Part shown: positions 9,855-17,936 of the stretch, piece by piece | Layout: each line of letters starts with the position of its first letter | Position numbering within the stretch: position 1 is the stretch's first letter | Assembly (NCBI GenBank): GCA_009914555.1 | Contig: WNDY01000011.1 | Coordinates: 30,221 to 94,220 of the forward strand | From: Xylophilus sp. | GTDB lineage: Bacteria > Pseudomonadota > Gammaproteobacteria > Burkholderiales > Burkholderiaceae_C | Direction: 5' to 3' | DNA: 64,000 nt | Translations under genes and position numbers: made by a program | The notes under the pieces: model-generated | The model's database searches: none | Seen by the model: the letters and a program-made list of their open reading frames with translations, nothing else | What the model was told of the DNA's origin: nothing

Positions 9855-10762
9855 CAGGGCAGCGCCAGCTGCTGCCGGCTTTCGAAACGGCGCCGCACGC
9901 CGGTGACCGGATCGGCGAACGCCAGCGTGCGCGCCAGCAACTGCAGCGGGCGCGAGAAATCGCCTTCGGGCGGATCGTTCACGACCGGATAGAACGCGTC
10001 GTTGCGCAGCGGCAGGCCGAGCGCGGCCATGTGCACGCGCAGCTGGTGGCGCTTGCCGGTGACGGGTTCGAGCCGGTAGCGCGCCCAGCCGCCGGCGGCT
10101 TCGATCACGTCGATGCGGGTGAGCGCGTTGGGCTCGCCCGGCACCTCGCGGGTGCGGAAGAACTGGGGCGCTTCCTCGATGCGGCTGCTTCGCTCCATCG
10201 GAAAGCGCAGGTCCGCGCGCCAGGGCGCGACGGCCTCGTAGGTCTTGTGGATGGCGCGGTCGCGGAACAGCGCCTGGTAGGCGCCGCGCGTGGCCTGCCG
10301 CACCGAGAACAGCACCAGCCCCGCAGTGTCGCGGTCGATACGGTGCAACGGCGAGAGTTCCTCCAGGTCCAGACGGCGCTTCAAGCGCACCAGCAGCGTC
10401 TGCTGCAGGTACCGGCCGCCGGGCGTGACCGGCAGGAAGTGCGGCTTGTCGGCCACGAGGATGTCGTCGTCCCGGAACAGCACGGCCTCGTCGAACGGCA
10501 CGGCCGGCTCGGTGGGCAGGCTGCGGTAGTAGTACAGCCGCAGGCCCCCGCGGTGGACGCGCTGCGGCGCGCACCGCTCGCCATGCTCGTCGACGACCTC
10601 GCCGCGCGCCATGCGGTCCACCCAGTCCTCGCGCGGCACGATGGGCAGGCGCTCGACGAGGAAGTCGAGCAGCGTCGGCCAGGCGCCGTGCCGGGTGACG
10701 ACGCAGCTCGGGCTGACGCCGTCGCGCATCGGCAGGACGCGGGGGTTGCGGGGGTTGTGCAT
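9854..10762 (-). CDS. RluA-family 23S rRNA/tRNA pseudouridine synthase
   Basis: 302 residues from the ATG at 10762; the frame extends upstream but MHNPRN... is the first reasonable start. The catalytic motif is SPLHRIDRDTAGLVLFS with the nucleophilic Asp in H-R-I/L-D-x-x-T-x-G-L. Further signatures are ADKPHFLPVTPGG, YEAV and TGKRHQLRVHMAALGLPL. There is an S4-like N-terminal region but no clear S4 domain. RluA/TruC-like enzymes isomerise specific uridines in rRNA or tRNA; the target cannot be told from sequence. Transcribed alone, opposite to the small-protein gene. Confidence 0.88.
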   Translation of the reverse strand: MHNPRNPRVLPMRDGVSPSCVVTRHGAWPTLLDFLVERLPIVPREDWVDRMARGEVVDEHGERCAPQRVHRGGLRLYYYRSLPTEPAVPFDEAVLFRDDDILVADKPHFLPVTPGGRYLQQTLLVRLKRRLDLEELSPLHRIDRDTAGLVLFSVRQATRGAYQALFRDRAIHKTYEAVAPWRADLRFPMERSSRIEEAPQFFRTREVPGEPNALTRIDVIEAAGGWARYRLEPVTGKRHQLRVHMAALGLPLRNDAFYPVVNDPPEGDFSRPLQLLARTLAFADPVTGVRRRFESRQQLALP

Positions 10763-10810
10763 GGCGGAGCGAACAGGAAGGCGCGCGATTGTAGTCAGGG
10801 TTGCGCCTTC

Positions 10811-10881
10811 ACATACTCTTGGGAGGATCATCCTGTGGCGCCCTATTCCCAGCCGCTGCAGGCCATATGACCGGGGAGTAT
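10811..10881. repeat. ATACYCC-type intergenic element, degenerate copy
   Basis: CATACTCTTGG at 10812 is shared with the 56.2-kb element, and GGGGAGTATT at 10873-10882 is an inverted match to its end. The spacing does not match the exact 38 or 53 nt of the better copies (ATATGA occurs 52 nt from the first ATAC). It lies just downstream of dnaE2 and upstream of the pseudouridine synthase gene. Confidence 0.4.
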
Positions 10882-10895
10882 TTTCAGCCTATCTG

Positions 10896-13800
10896 CTATC
10901 TGAAATCCCGGCTCTGCACGCCCTGCCCCGACAGCGTTCCGAGCAGGTGCGTGAGGTCGGCCAGCCGCCGTGCGACCAGGTGCCGCACCGCGCCGGTTTT
11001 GCCGGGGCCCAGCTCGTCGTCGCTGTGCTGCCAGAAGCCTTCGACCGCCAGCAGCCGCGCGGCCAGCAGCGGCGTGCGCCAGGCCTCGGCCACGCGCGGC
11101 CAGACGATGACGTTGAGTGTGCCGGTCTCGTCCTCCAGCGTGACGAAGACCGTGCCCTTGGCCGTGGGCGGGCGCTGGCGCACGCTGACGATGCCGCAGG
11201 TGCGCACCGCGGTCTGGTGCGGCAGCGTGCGCAGTTCCTGCGCGGTGGAGATGCGCCAGCGCGCGAGCTGCTCGCGCAGCAGCGCCACCGGATGGCGGCG
11301 CAGCGTGAGGCCGGTGGCCGCGTAGTCGTGCCGCACGGCCTCGCCCTCGGGCGCCTCGGGCAGCGCGAGCGCGGCCTCGTGCACCGGCACGCGGCGCAGC
11401 AGGCCGCGGCCGGTGCGCGGCGCGCTCGCGTCCCACATCTGCTGGCGCCGGTGGCCGGCCAGCGCGGCGAGTGCGTCGGCGGCGGCCAGGGCCTGCATGG
11501 TCTCGACGTCGAGCGCGGCGCGCAGCGCGAGGTCTTCGGCATCGGCGAACGCGCCGCCGGCCGCGCGGGCTTCGCAGAGGCGCTCCCCGGTTTTTTCGCC
11601 AAGCCCGGCGACGAGCCGCAGGCCGAGCCGCACGGCCGGCCGGCCCTGCCCCCAGGTGCGGCCCCGCGCCGCTTCGAGCGTGCAGTCCCAGTCGCTGCGC
11701 AGCACGCAGACCGGCCGCACCTCCACGCCGTGGCGGCGCGCGTCCTGCACCAGCTGCGAGGGCGTGTAGAAGCCCATGGGCTGCGCGTTGATGAGCGCGG
11801 CCAGGAAGCACGCGAGGTGGTGGCGGCGGAACCAGCTGCTCTGGTAGACCAGCAGCGCGAAGCTGGCCGCATGGCTCTCGGGGAAGCCGTAGTCGCCGAA
11901 GCCCTGCATCTGCTTGAAGATGCGCTCGGCGAATTCCTCCGGGTAGCCCCTGGCGGTCATGCCTTCGACGATCTTTTCCTTGAAGTGGTCGATGCCGCCG
12001 TGGCGCTTCCACGCGGCCATGGAGCGGCGCAGGCGGTCGGCCTCGTCGGCGCTGAAGCCGGCCGCGATCATCGCGATCTGCATGACCTGCTCCTGGAAGA
12101 TCGGCACGCCGAGCGTGCGGCCGAGGGCGTCGTGCAGAGCCGGATATTCGTCGGGCAGCGGCTGTTCATCGCGCACCAGCTGGCGGCGATGGAGGTACGG
12201 ATGGACCATGCCGCCCTGGATCGGCCCGGGCCGCACGATGGCGACCTCGACCACGAGGTCGTAATAGGTCCGCGGCCGCAGGCGCGGCAGCATCGACATC
12301 TGCGCGCGGCTCTCGACCTGGAAGACGCCGACCGAATCGGCCTCGCAGAGCATGTCGTAGACGCGCGGGTCTTCTTGCGGGATGTCCTGCAAGGTCATCG
12401 GCCGCCCGGTCCAGGCGGCCACGAAGTCGCGGCAGCGGCGCAGCGCGCTCAGCATGCCGAGCGCGAGCACGTCCACCTTCATCAAGCCGACGGCTTCGAG
12501 GTCGTCCTTCTCCCACTGGATGACCGAGCGCTCCTTCATCGCCGCGTTCTCGATCGGCACCAGGCGCGACAGCGGGCCCTGGGTAAGGACGAAGCCGCCG
12601 ACGTGCTGGCTCAGGTGGCGCGGGAAACCATGCAGCGCCTGCGCCACGCGCAGCCAGTCGGCGATGCGGCCGAACAGCGCCGGCTCGACCGTGCGGCCGA
12701 CGCGTTCGAGCGCGGCCTCCAGCGCTTGGCGGTCGAGCGGATCGCTGTCGAACCACTGCCGGTCGCGCGCGAACAGGTCGATCAGCGCCGCATCGATCCC
12801 CATCGCCTTGCCGGCGTCGCGGATGGCGCTGCGGCTCTGGTAGCGGATGACGACGGCGGCGATGGCGGCGCGCTCGCGGCCGTAGGTTTCGTAGATGTAC
12901 TGGATCACCTCCTCGCGCCGCTCGTGCTCGAAATCGACGTCGATGTCCGGCGGCTCGCGCCGCTCGCGGCTGAGGAAGCGCTCGAACAGCAGGTTGCCGG
13001 TCTCGGGCGACAGCTCGGTGATGCCGAGGCAGTAGCAGACCGCCGAGTTGGCCGCCGAGCCGCGGCCCTGGCAGAGGATGTTCCGGCTGCGGGCGAAACG
13101 CACGATGTCCTCCACGGTGAGGAAGTACATCGCGTAGTCCAGCTCCTCGATCAGGCCCAGCTCCTTGTCGATGGCCGCCTGCACCTTCGGGGGTATGCCC
13201 TCGGGGCACCTGCGGTGCGCGCCCTCTGCGACCTTGAGGCGGAGGGTATCCATGGCCGACAGGCCGCGCCCGACGCTCTCCAGCGGGTACTGGTAGGCCT
13301 CGCGGATCTCGTCGAGGCTGAAGCGGCAGCGCTCGGCCACCACCAGCGTGCGCTGCATCAGCGCGGGCGGATAGAGCCGCCCGAGGTAGGAGCGCGCACG
13401 CAGGTGCCGCTCGCCGCTCGATGCCAGCGCGAAGCCGCATGCGTCCACCGCGCAGCCCATGGCAATGGCGGTCAGCACGTCGTGCAGCGACTTGTCGCCG
13501 CGGTCGGCCATGCGCACGCCGCCGGTGGCCACGAGCGGCACGCCGGCGGCCTCGCCCGCGGCCGCGAGCGTCTCCAGCCAGAGCGCGTCGTCCATCTCGC
13601 AGAGCAGCTCGCAGCCGGCCCAGGCGCGCTCGCCGAACAGCGCATGCAGCCAGCGCAGCCGCTCGGCCACGTCGCCGGGCGCGAGCGTGCGGTCGGGCAC
13701 GGCGATGGCCTCGCAGCGCGCGAGCCGCTCGAAGCCGCCGGTTGCGCGGTCGATCGCATAGCTGCCCTTCACGGCCCGGCGCCGCGCGCGGGTAATGCAT

Positions 13801-14090
13801 TCACAGAGATGGCCCCAGCCCCGCAGGTCGTGCGGCAAGATCACGAGCGTGAAGCCGTCGAGCGCGAAGCTCGCGCCCGGCAGCAGCTGCAGGCCCTGCG
13901 CCTTGGCCTCCACATGGGCCTGGACCACGCCGGCGACCGAGCATTCGTCGGTGATGGCGAGCGCGCGGTAGCCCACCTCCACCGCCCGTTCGACCAGGCG
14001 CTGCGGATGCGATGCGCCGCGCTGGAAGCTGAAGTTGCTCAGGCAGTGCAGTTCGGCGTAGTCCGGCAGGACGAACGGTTCATCAGCCAT
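10896..14090 (-). CDS. dnaE2: Error-prone DNA polymerase DnaE2/ImuC
   Basis: 1064 residues from ATG 14090 (MADEPFVLPDYAELHCLSNF); longer in-frame extension would run through imuB. The N-terminal PHP domain (ELHCLSNFSFQRGASHP, AITDECSVAG) is followed by the C-family polymerase core with catalytic PDIDVDFEHERREEV near residue 380 and YQSRSAIRDAGKAMG, then an OB-like region near the C-terminus. The length is typical of DnaE2 and shorter than replicative DnaE. It performs translesion synthesis with ImuB. The start overlaps the imuB stop by 8 nt, giving one SOS operon read from the LexA box at 16.3 kb. Confidence 0.93.
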   Translation of the reverse strand: MADEPFVLPDYAELHCLSNFSFQRGASHPQRLVERAVEVGYRALAITDECSVAGVVQAHVEAKAQGLQLLPGASFALDGFTLVILPHDLRGWGHLCECITRARRRAVKGSYAIDRATGGFERLARCEAIAVPDRTLAPGDVAERLRWLHALFGERAWAGCELLCEMDDALWLETLAAAGEAAGVPLVATGGVRMADRGDKSLHDVLTAIAMGCAVDACGFALASSGERHLRARSYLGRLYPPALMQRTLVVAERCRFSLDEIREAYQYPLESVGRGLSAMDTLRLKVAEGAHRRCPEGIPPKVQAAIDKELGLIEELDYAMYFLTVEDIVRFARSRNILCQGRGSAANSAVCYCLGITELSPETGNLLFERFLSRERREPPDIDVDFEHERREEVIQYIYETYGRERAAIAAVVIRYQSRSAIRDAGKAMGIDAALIDLFARDRQWFDSDPLDRQALEAALERVGRTVEPALFGRIADWLRVAQALHGFPRHLSQHVGGFVLTQGPLSRLVPIENAAMKERSVIQWEKDDLEAVGLMKVDVLALGMLSALRRCRDFVAAWTGRPMTLQDIPQEDPRVYDMLCEADSVGVFQVESRAQMSMLPRLRPRTYYDLVVEVAIVRPGPIQGGMVHPYLHRRQLVRDEQPLPDEYPALHDALGRTLGVPIFQEQVMQIAMIAAGFSADEADRLRRSMAAWKRHGGIDHFKEKIVEGMTARGYPEEFAERIFKQMQGFGDYGFPESHAASFALLVYQSSWFRRHHLACFLAALINAQPMGFYTPSQLVQDARRHGVEVRPVCVLRSDWDCTLEAARGRTWGQGRPAVRLGLRLVAGLGEKTGERLCEARAAGGAFADAEDLALRAALDVETMQALAAADALAALAGHRRQQMWDASAPRTGRGLLRRVPVHEAALALPEAPEGEAVRHDYAATGLTLRRHPVALLREQLARWRISTAQELRTLPHQTAVRTCGIVSVRQRPPTAKGTVFVTLEDETGTLNVIVWPRVAEAWRTPLLAARLLAVEGFWQHSDDELGPGKTGAVRHLVARRLADLTHLLGTLSGQGVQSRDFR
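13189..13251 (-). repeat. Tandem ATACCC pair, 53-nt period, inside dnaE2
   Basis: Read on the minus strand, ATACCCTCC is followed exactly 53 nt later by ATACCCCCG. On the plus strand the T of the two GTAT cores is at 13196 and 13249. One core encodes Ile with the rare codon ATA. The protein aligns normally in my reading, so this is sequence within the gene and not an insertion. Confidence 0.45.
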
Positions 14091-15501
14091 AGATGCCGTG
14101 GAGGAACCAGCGCTTCTCGTCGTCCGGGGGTTGACCGGTCTCGGCCAGCCATTGCACATACCGGGCCGGCAGGCGCTCGCGGTAGATCCACACCAGGCCG
14201 CAGCCCGGCGCATGGCCGACGAAATACTCGCGCACCACGGCCACGCCGCAGCCGGCCGCGGGCGTGTCGGACCACCAGCCGGCGTCGATGCGGTGCGGCC
14301 CGGCCAGGCGCTGCAGGGGCTGGCCCTGCCACAGCGGCCGGGAGCCGGCGCAGGCCAGGCGCGCCGGCGCGCGCAGCAGCCAGGCGGGCAGCAGCGACCC
14401 ATCGGGCGCGCCCGGTGCGCGCGGCGCCGGCCGGGCCTGCGAGCGCAGCAGCGCCAGGTGGCGGGCGGCATCGAACGGCACCCAGCGCTGCATGTGCTCC
14501 GGCCGGTGGTCGGCCTTCAATTCGAGCGCCTGCACGTTGTCGGCACCGAGCCGCGCGCCCAGGCGCTCCAGCAGTTCGTGCAGCGCCTCGCCCTGCGGCT
14601 GGCTGTCGGGCAGCAGGCTGGCGCTGTCGGGCGCGAGCGGGCCGGTGGCCAGCGCCCGCAGCCGCAGCCGGCTCGCGGGCGCGGCCAGCCGGCAGTGGCC
14701 CAGCCGCTCGGCGAGCAGGCGGCGCAGGTGGATAACGTCGCGCGTGGGCTCGGCGGTGCGCAGCTCCAGCGCCCCCCAGGGCGGGATGTCGACCCCGTCG
14801 ATGCGGCGCAGGTCGTGCCGCCAGGCCAGCTCCAGCCCCAGCACGCCGCACTGCCGCGCCAGCAGCCAAGCCCGCAGCTGCGCCAGCAGCCGTACAGCGC
14901 CCCAGAGCAGCGACGCGGCCGATTCGGCCAGCGCGGGCAGCTCCAGCTCCACGTCGAACCGCTCGGGCAGCACCAGCCACGGCAGGCTGGTGGCATGCCG
15001 GCCCCAGGCTTCGTCGAGCGCATCGAGCAGCGGCTGGCCGAAGCGCCGGGCCACGCCGGCGCGCGGCAGCGCGGCCAGCGCGCCCCAGGTGCGGCAGCCC
15101 ATGCGCGCGAACGCCTGCACATGCGGCCGCGCGGCCGTCAGCGTGGCCAGCGGCAGGCCGTCGGGCAGGCGCGGGGGCGGGGGGCGGCCGGCCCGGGCCA
15201 GCCGCAGCAGGGCCAGCGCCAGCAGTGCGGTCGGCCCCTGCCCCGCATGGCTCGGCAGCGCCTGCGGGCCGGCCTGGGCCAGCAGGCGCAGCAGCGCGGC
15301 CCGGCCGCCCCAGAGCCGCTCGCTCGCGGCCACGTCGAGCAGCAGCGCCTCGCCATCGACAATGGCCGCGCGCGGCGTGAAGCGCAGCGCCCACCAGCAG
15401 GCGGCCTCGCCCGTGGGGGCTGCTGCGTCGCCGCCCTCATCCGCCGGCGGCAAGGGCAGCGCGATCCAGAAGGACTCGATCGGTGGGGCGGGCGTCGGCA
15501 T
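14083..15501 (-). CDS. imuB: ImuB, Y-family DNA polymerase-like mutasome protein
   Basis: 472 residues from ATG 15501 (MPTPAPPIESFWIALPLPP). It resembles the Y-family fold: helix-hairpin-helix-like ARMGCRTWGALAALPRAGVA near residue 135, then a little-finger region, ending in WIYRERLPARYVQWLAETGQ, a typical ImuB C-terminus. ImuB proteins usually lack the catalytic acidic residues and act as the hub that contacts the beta clamp, ImuA and DnaE2. The gene overlaps imuA by 65 nt and dnaE2 by 8 nt, indicating strict co-translation. I did not find an obvious canonical QLxLF clamp motif by eye. Confidence 0.88.
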   Translation of the reverse strand: MPTPAPPIESFWIALPLPPADEGGDAAAPTGEAACWWALRFTPRAAIVDGEALLLDVAASERLWGGRAALLRLLAQAGPQALPSHAGQGPTALLALALLRLARAGRPPPPRLPDGLPLATLTAARPHVQAFARMGCRTWGALAALPRAGVARRFGQPLLDALDEAWGRHATSLPWLVLPERFDVELELPALAESAASLLWGAVRLLAQLRAWLLARQCGVLGLELAWRHDLRRIDGVDIPPWGALELRTAEPTRDVIHLRRLLAERLGHCRLAAPASRLRLRALATGPLAPDSASLLPDSQPQGEALHELLERLGARLGADNVQALELKADHRPEHMQRWVPFDAARHLALLRSQARPAPRAPGAPDGSLLPAWLLRAPARLACAGSRPLWQGQPLQRLAGPHRIDAGWWSDTPAAGCGVAVVREYFVGHAPGCGLVWIYRERLPARYVQWLAETGQPPDDEKRWFLHGIYG

Positions 15502-16261
15502 GGCCGGGCAGCGGTGAAGCGAGGGACGAGGGCACGACCGGGGCCGTGGGTTGTTGTTGCAGCTGGCGGCGCGCGCGCGCGGCCAGCACGGCCTCCATGC
15601 GCGCGCCCTGCGCCGCCGGCAGCAGCACAGCCTGCTCCAGCGGCGGGCCGCGGCGCTTGAGCACCCGCACCCGCAACGCGGTCGAGGATGGGCCGGCCGG
15701 CTCGGCCAGCAGGCGCAGCGCAGCAGGCGTGGCGTCGTTGCGCACGGCCGCGGGGCGGAAGGCGAACAGCAGCGCGCCGTGGCGCTGCGCGGCCAGCTGG
15801 AGCCGGCGCAGCTGCTCGGGCCGCACGCGCGGCAGCCAGGCCAGCACGGCAACCACCTCGCGGCAGCGCAGGGCCTGCTCGGCGGCCCAGAGCCGTGCGT
15901 CGACGGTGGCGGCCTGCACCCGGCAGAGCCGGCCGGCCGGAATGCCGCGCGCCTCCATCGCCCAGCCGAAGGGCTCGTGCGGCGTGGCGATGCACATCAC
16001 CGCACCGGCGCGCCCGGCCGCGCGCGCGGCCACGCCAGCGCCGACGAGGATCCAGGACACGGCGCCGGCGGCCTCGGCAGTGGGTTGCAGCACCTCGGTC
16101 AGCGCACCGGTGGGCCAGCCGCCGCCGGGCAGCACCGCGTCGAGCGGCGCATGGCCGCTGGGCACGGCCAGCAGCGGCGTCTGGCCGAGCTGGTCGGCAT
16201 GCCAGACGCCGGCCGGCAGCCGGCCCGGGGGCGGCGCGGTGAGGCGAAGAGGTGTCGGCAT
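15437..16261 (-). CDS. imuA: ImuA, SOS mutasome RecA-like protein
   Basis: 274 residues from ATG 16261. The central region LPGGGWPTGALTEVLQPTAE followed by hydrophobic strands (SWILVGAGVA, MCIATPHEPFGW, VVAVLAWLP) matches the ImuA/SulA-RecA-like family. These proteins take part in damage-induced mutagenesis with ImuB and DnaE2, and ImuA modulates RecA in studied species. A canonical Walker A is not evident. A LexA box lies 48 nt upstream of the start, with a TATACT -10 overlapping it, so repression by LexA is expected. Confidence 0.87.
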   Translation of the reverse strand: MPTPLRLTAPPPGRLPAGVWHADQLGQTPLLAVPSGHAPLDAVLPGGGWPTGALTEVLQPTAEAAGAVSWILVGAGVAARAAGRAGAVMCIATPHEPFGWAMEARGIPAGRLCRVQAATVDARLWAAEQALRCREVVAVLAWLPRVRPEQLRRLQLAAQRHGALLFAFRPAAVRNDATPAALRLLAEPAGPSSTALRVRVLKRRGPPLEQAVLLPAAQGARMEAVLAARARRQLQQQPTAPVVPSSLASPLPGHADARPTDRVLLDRAALAAGG

Positions 16262-16306
16262 GGCGGCAGGTGGCGCGGGCGGCACGGCGGTGAAGGCGTG
16301 CCATGA

Positions 16307-16326
16307 TACTGTGATTATTTACAGTA
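16307..16326. promoter_or_regulatory. LexA (SOS) box
   Basis: TACTGTGATTATTTACAGTA is a perfect CTGT-N8-ACAG LexA operator with symmetric TA flanks. It lies between the divergent imuA operon and the 103-residue gene. On the minus strand a TATACT -10-like hexamer overlaps the box. Confidence 0.9.
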
Positions 16327-16394
16327 TATTCCGGCTCAGCGGATCCGTGCATGCCGCACGAGCCGCCCGTTCAACCCTTGCCGGACACTTTTCC

Positions 16395-16706
16395 ATGACC
16401 ATCGAATCCGTCTCCGAAGCCGAACTCCGCTACACCGTCACCCTGCACTACCCCGGCCTGCCGGCCGAGGCGCGGCTCAAGGCCGAGGCCCGCTACATCC
16501 GCGCGCTGGAGCGCGGCCTGGGCGGCCACGGCGCCGCGGCCGACGCGCTGCTGCTGATGCAGTCGCTCCAGGATTCCGACGGCGCGGTGGCCGAGGAGGA
16601 CATCGCCACGCTCAAGCGCTGGCAGGCGGCCGTGCGCGCGGCGCAGACGGCCGGCTTCCAGGGGCTGGGCGAATCGGAGGACGCCTACTTCGACTTTCGA
16701 ACCTGA
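16395..16706 (+). CDS. Hypothetical protein, candidate SOS-controlled gene
   Basis: 103 residues, ATG 16395. The N-terminus TIESVSEAELRYTVTLHYPG suggests a short beta region, followed by a mostly helical Ala/Leu/Glu-rich body (EARLKAEARYIRALERGLGG, AEEDIATLKRWQAAVRAAQT) and an acidic tail (ESEDAYFDFRT). No signal peptide or membrane segment. I do not recognise the family. It is transcribed away from imuA with the LexA box 71 nt upstream of its start and no other promoter-like element, so it may be a damage-inducible gene; this is inference. Confidence 0.75.
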   Translation: MTIESVSEAELRYTVTLHYPGLPAEARLKAEARYIRALERGLGGHGAAADALLLMQSLQDSDGAVAEEDIATLKRWQAAVRAAQTAGFQGLGESEDAYFDFRT

Positions 16707-16715
16707 GCGCGCCCC

Positions 16716-16743
16716 GGGGACGGGCTGCGCCCGGCCCGTCCCC
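16716..16743 (+). terminator. GC-rich hairpin after the 103-residue gene
   Basis: 10-bp stem GGGGACGGGC / GCCCGTCCCC with an 8-nt loop, 10 nt after the stop. There is no T-run after it, so it may be an RNA 3'-end stabiliser or a weak terminator. Confidence 0.45.
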
Positions 16744-16802
16744 AAGGGGGACAAGGAGCGAGGCGCTGGCACGCCAGCAACTGACCTCGCAGTTCCTGCT
16801 TC

Positions 16803-17057
16803 TCAACCCACGCCGCCGCCCTGGCGGCGGCGTTGCGCACGGGTCACTCGGTAGGCCATGGTCCTGCCGGGCTGGGTGCGGCGGCTCAGCGGCTTGCAGG
16901 GGTCGCAGCTCTTGAGCGAGCACGGTGAAAGGTTGGCGGACCGCCAGTTGGTCGCGCGGGCCTGCCAGCCGAAGCGCGCGACCCCCCGGTCGGCACGCAC
17001 ACGGGGGCGGCGCAGCAAGGCGCCGCTCGTGGCGACACGTCCTTTGAATACAGGCAT
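16803..17057 (-). CDS. Small basic Cys-containing hypothetical protein
   Basis: 84 residues from the second of two adjacent ATGs (17057), which is 7 nt from a strong AAGGAG ribosome-binding site; the first ATG at 17063 would be too close. Sequence MPVFKGRVATSGALLRRPRV, then a Cys cluster SPCSLKSCDPC (C-x4-C-x2-C), and an Arg-rich end (RVTRAQRRRQGGGVG). No membrane segment. The Cys pattern and charge suggest metal or nucleic-acid binding, but this is only inference. The third codon positions are strongly G/C as in neighbouring genes. Confidence 0.5.
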   Translation of the reverse strand: MPVFKGRVATSGALLRRPRVRADRGVARFGWQARATNWRSANLSPCSLKSCDPCKPLSRRTQPGRTMAYRVTRAQRRRQGGGVG

Positions 17058-17167
17058 GGGCATCTCCTTGCAGCGCCGGGCCGGCGGCGCATGCGCAGCA
17101 GCTAAACAGGAGATGCGGCATGCCGGTGTAGGACGAGCGCCACTGCCGCAAGGCGGCGCCCCCCGGG

Positions 17168-17431
17168 TCAGTGCTGCGGAGGCTGGCGGGACTCGGACCA
17201 GTGTTCCAGGGCCCGCTCGTCGGCGGCCCGCCGCTGCCCGGCGGCCTCCTGGTCATGGAAGAAGCCGACGACGATGGAGACCGGCAGCAGCAGGATCAGC
17301 AGCAGCAGCCACAGCGGAGCGGACTCCATCATCCAGGCCAGCAGCCCCGCCACTGCGGCACTGAACAGCACGGTGCACAAAATGGCCCGGCCCGGCACCA
17401 CCGCCGTGTCTTTCCAGTTTGTTTCTTTCAT
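17168..17431 (-). CDS. Small inner-membrane protein, unknown function
   Basis: 87 residues from ATG 17431 (MKETNWKDTAVVPGRAILC). Two membrane segments, AILCTVLFSAAVAGLLAWMM and APLWLLLLILLLPVSIVVGFF, then a charged cytoplasmic tail with many Arg/Glu/Gln. The frame is open upstream into the neighbouring gene without a stop, but the ATG is well placed. No family recognised. Confidence 0.65.
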   Translation of the reverse strand: MKETNWKDTAVVPGRAILCTVLFSAAVAGLLAWMMESAPLWLLLLILLLPVSIVVGFFHDQEAAGQRRAADERALEHWSESRQPPQH

Positions 17432-17505
17432 GGAGCCAAATATACCGCCGCGAAACCGGGCAATCAGCGGATAACCCTGTGCCGTGAGGAAGGGGCAGGC
17501 CCCGG

Positions 17506-17884
17506 TCAGCGGAGGGCCTGCGCCGGCGGCGCGCCGGAAGACGCCGGCCCGGTGATCGCCGCCGCGTCGACCCGTGGGGCGCAGCCCGGCGGCATCGGCC
17601 TGGTAGCCGCTGGTGGCGCCGGTGCCGCTGCGCCCGCAGGAGTCCACCTGGTGCAGCGTGAACACCAGGGTTGCCCCGGGGCCGAAGCGCGGCGGCACGG
17701 TGTCGCCCAGCTGCAGGCGCAGGTCCACCGGCGTCTGCGGGGACTCGTAGACGACGGCACCTGCGCGGTCGTAGACCGTGGAGCACTGGGCCTGGACGGC
17801 GGCGGTGCACAGCGCGGCGCCGGCCGCGAGCAGGACGCCGCGCCAGGGCCCGGCGCGCAAGGCGGATGGGTTTGTCCTTGGCAT
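17506..17884 (-). pseudogene. Exported hypothetical protein, probable 1-nt frameshift
   Basis: ATG 17884 gives a signal peptide (RGVLLAAGAALCTAAVQAQC) and a small domain beginning CSTVYDRAGAVVYESP, similar in style to DUF4124-type periplasmic proteins, with VTL-rich strands. After about residue 100 the frame runs on into the next gene. Removing one C from the CCCC run near 17570 restores the frame ...GLRPRVDAAAITGPASS and a stop at 17506, with codon usage like the first part. This looks like a frameshift or a homopolymer sequencing error. Function unknown. Confidence 0.55.
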
Positions 17885-17936
17885 GCCTGCGACTGTAAGC
17901 CAGTTCAACCGCCGCGGCGCGGCCGCCGGCGGCCCA

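Noticed and set aside
10611..14735. 1374-codon plus-strand frame across dnaE2
   Set aside because: Antisense to a clear DnaE2; Arg/Ala/His-rich nonsense composition.
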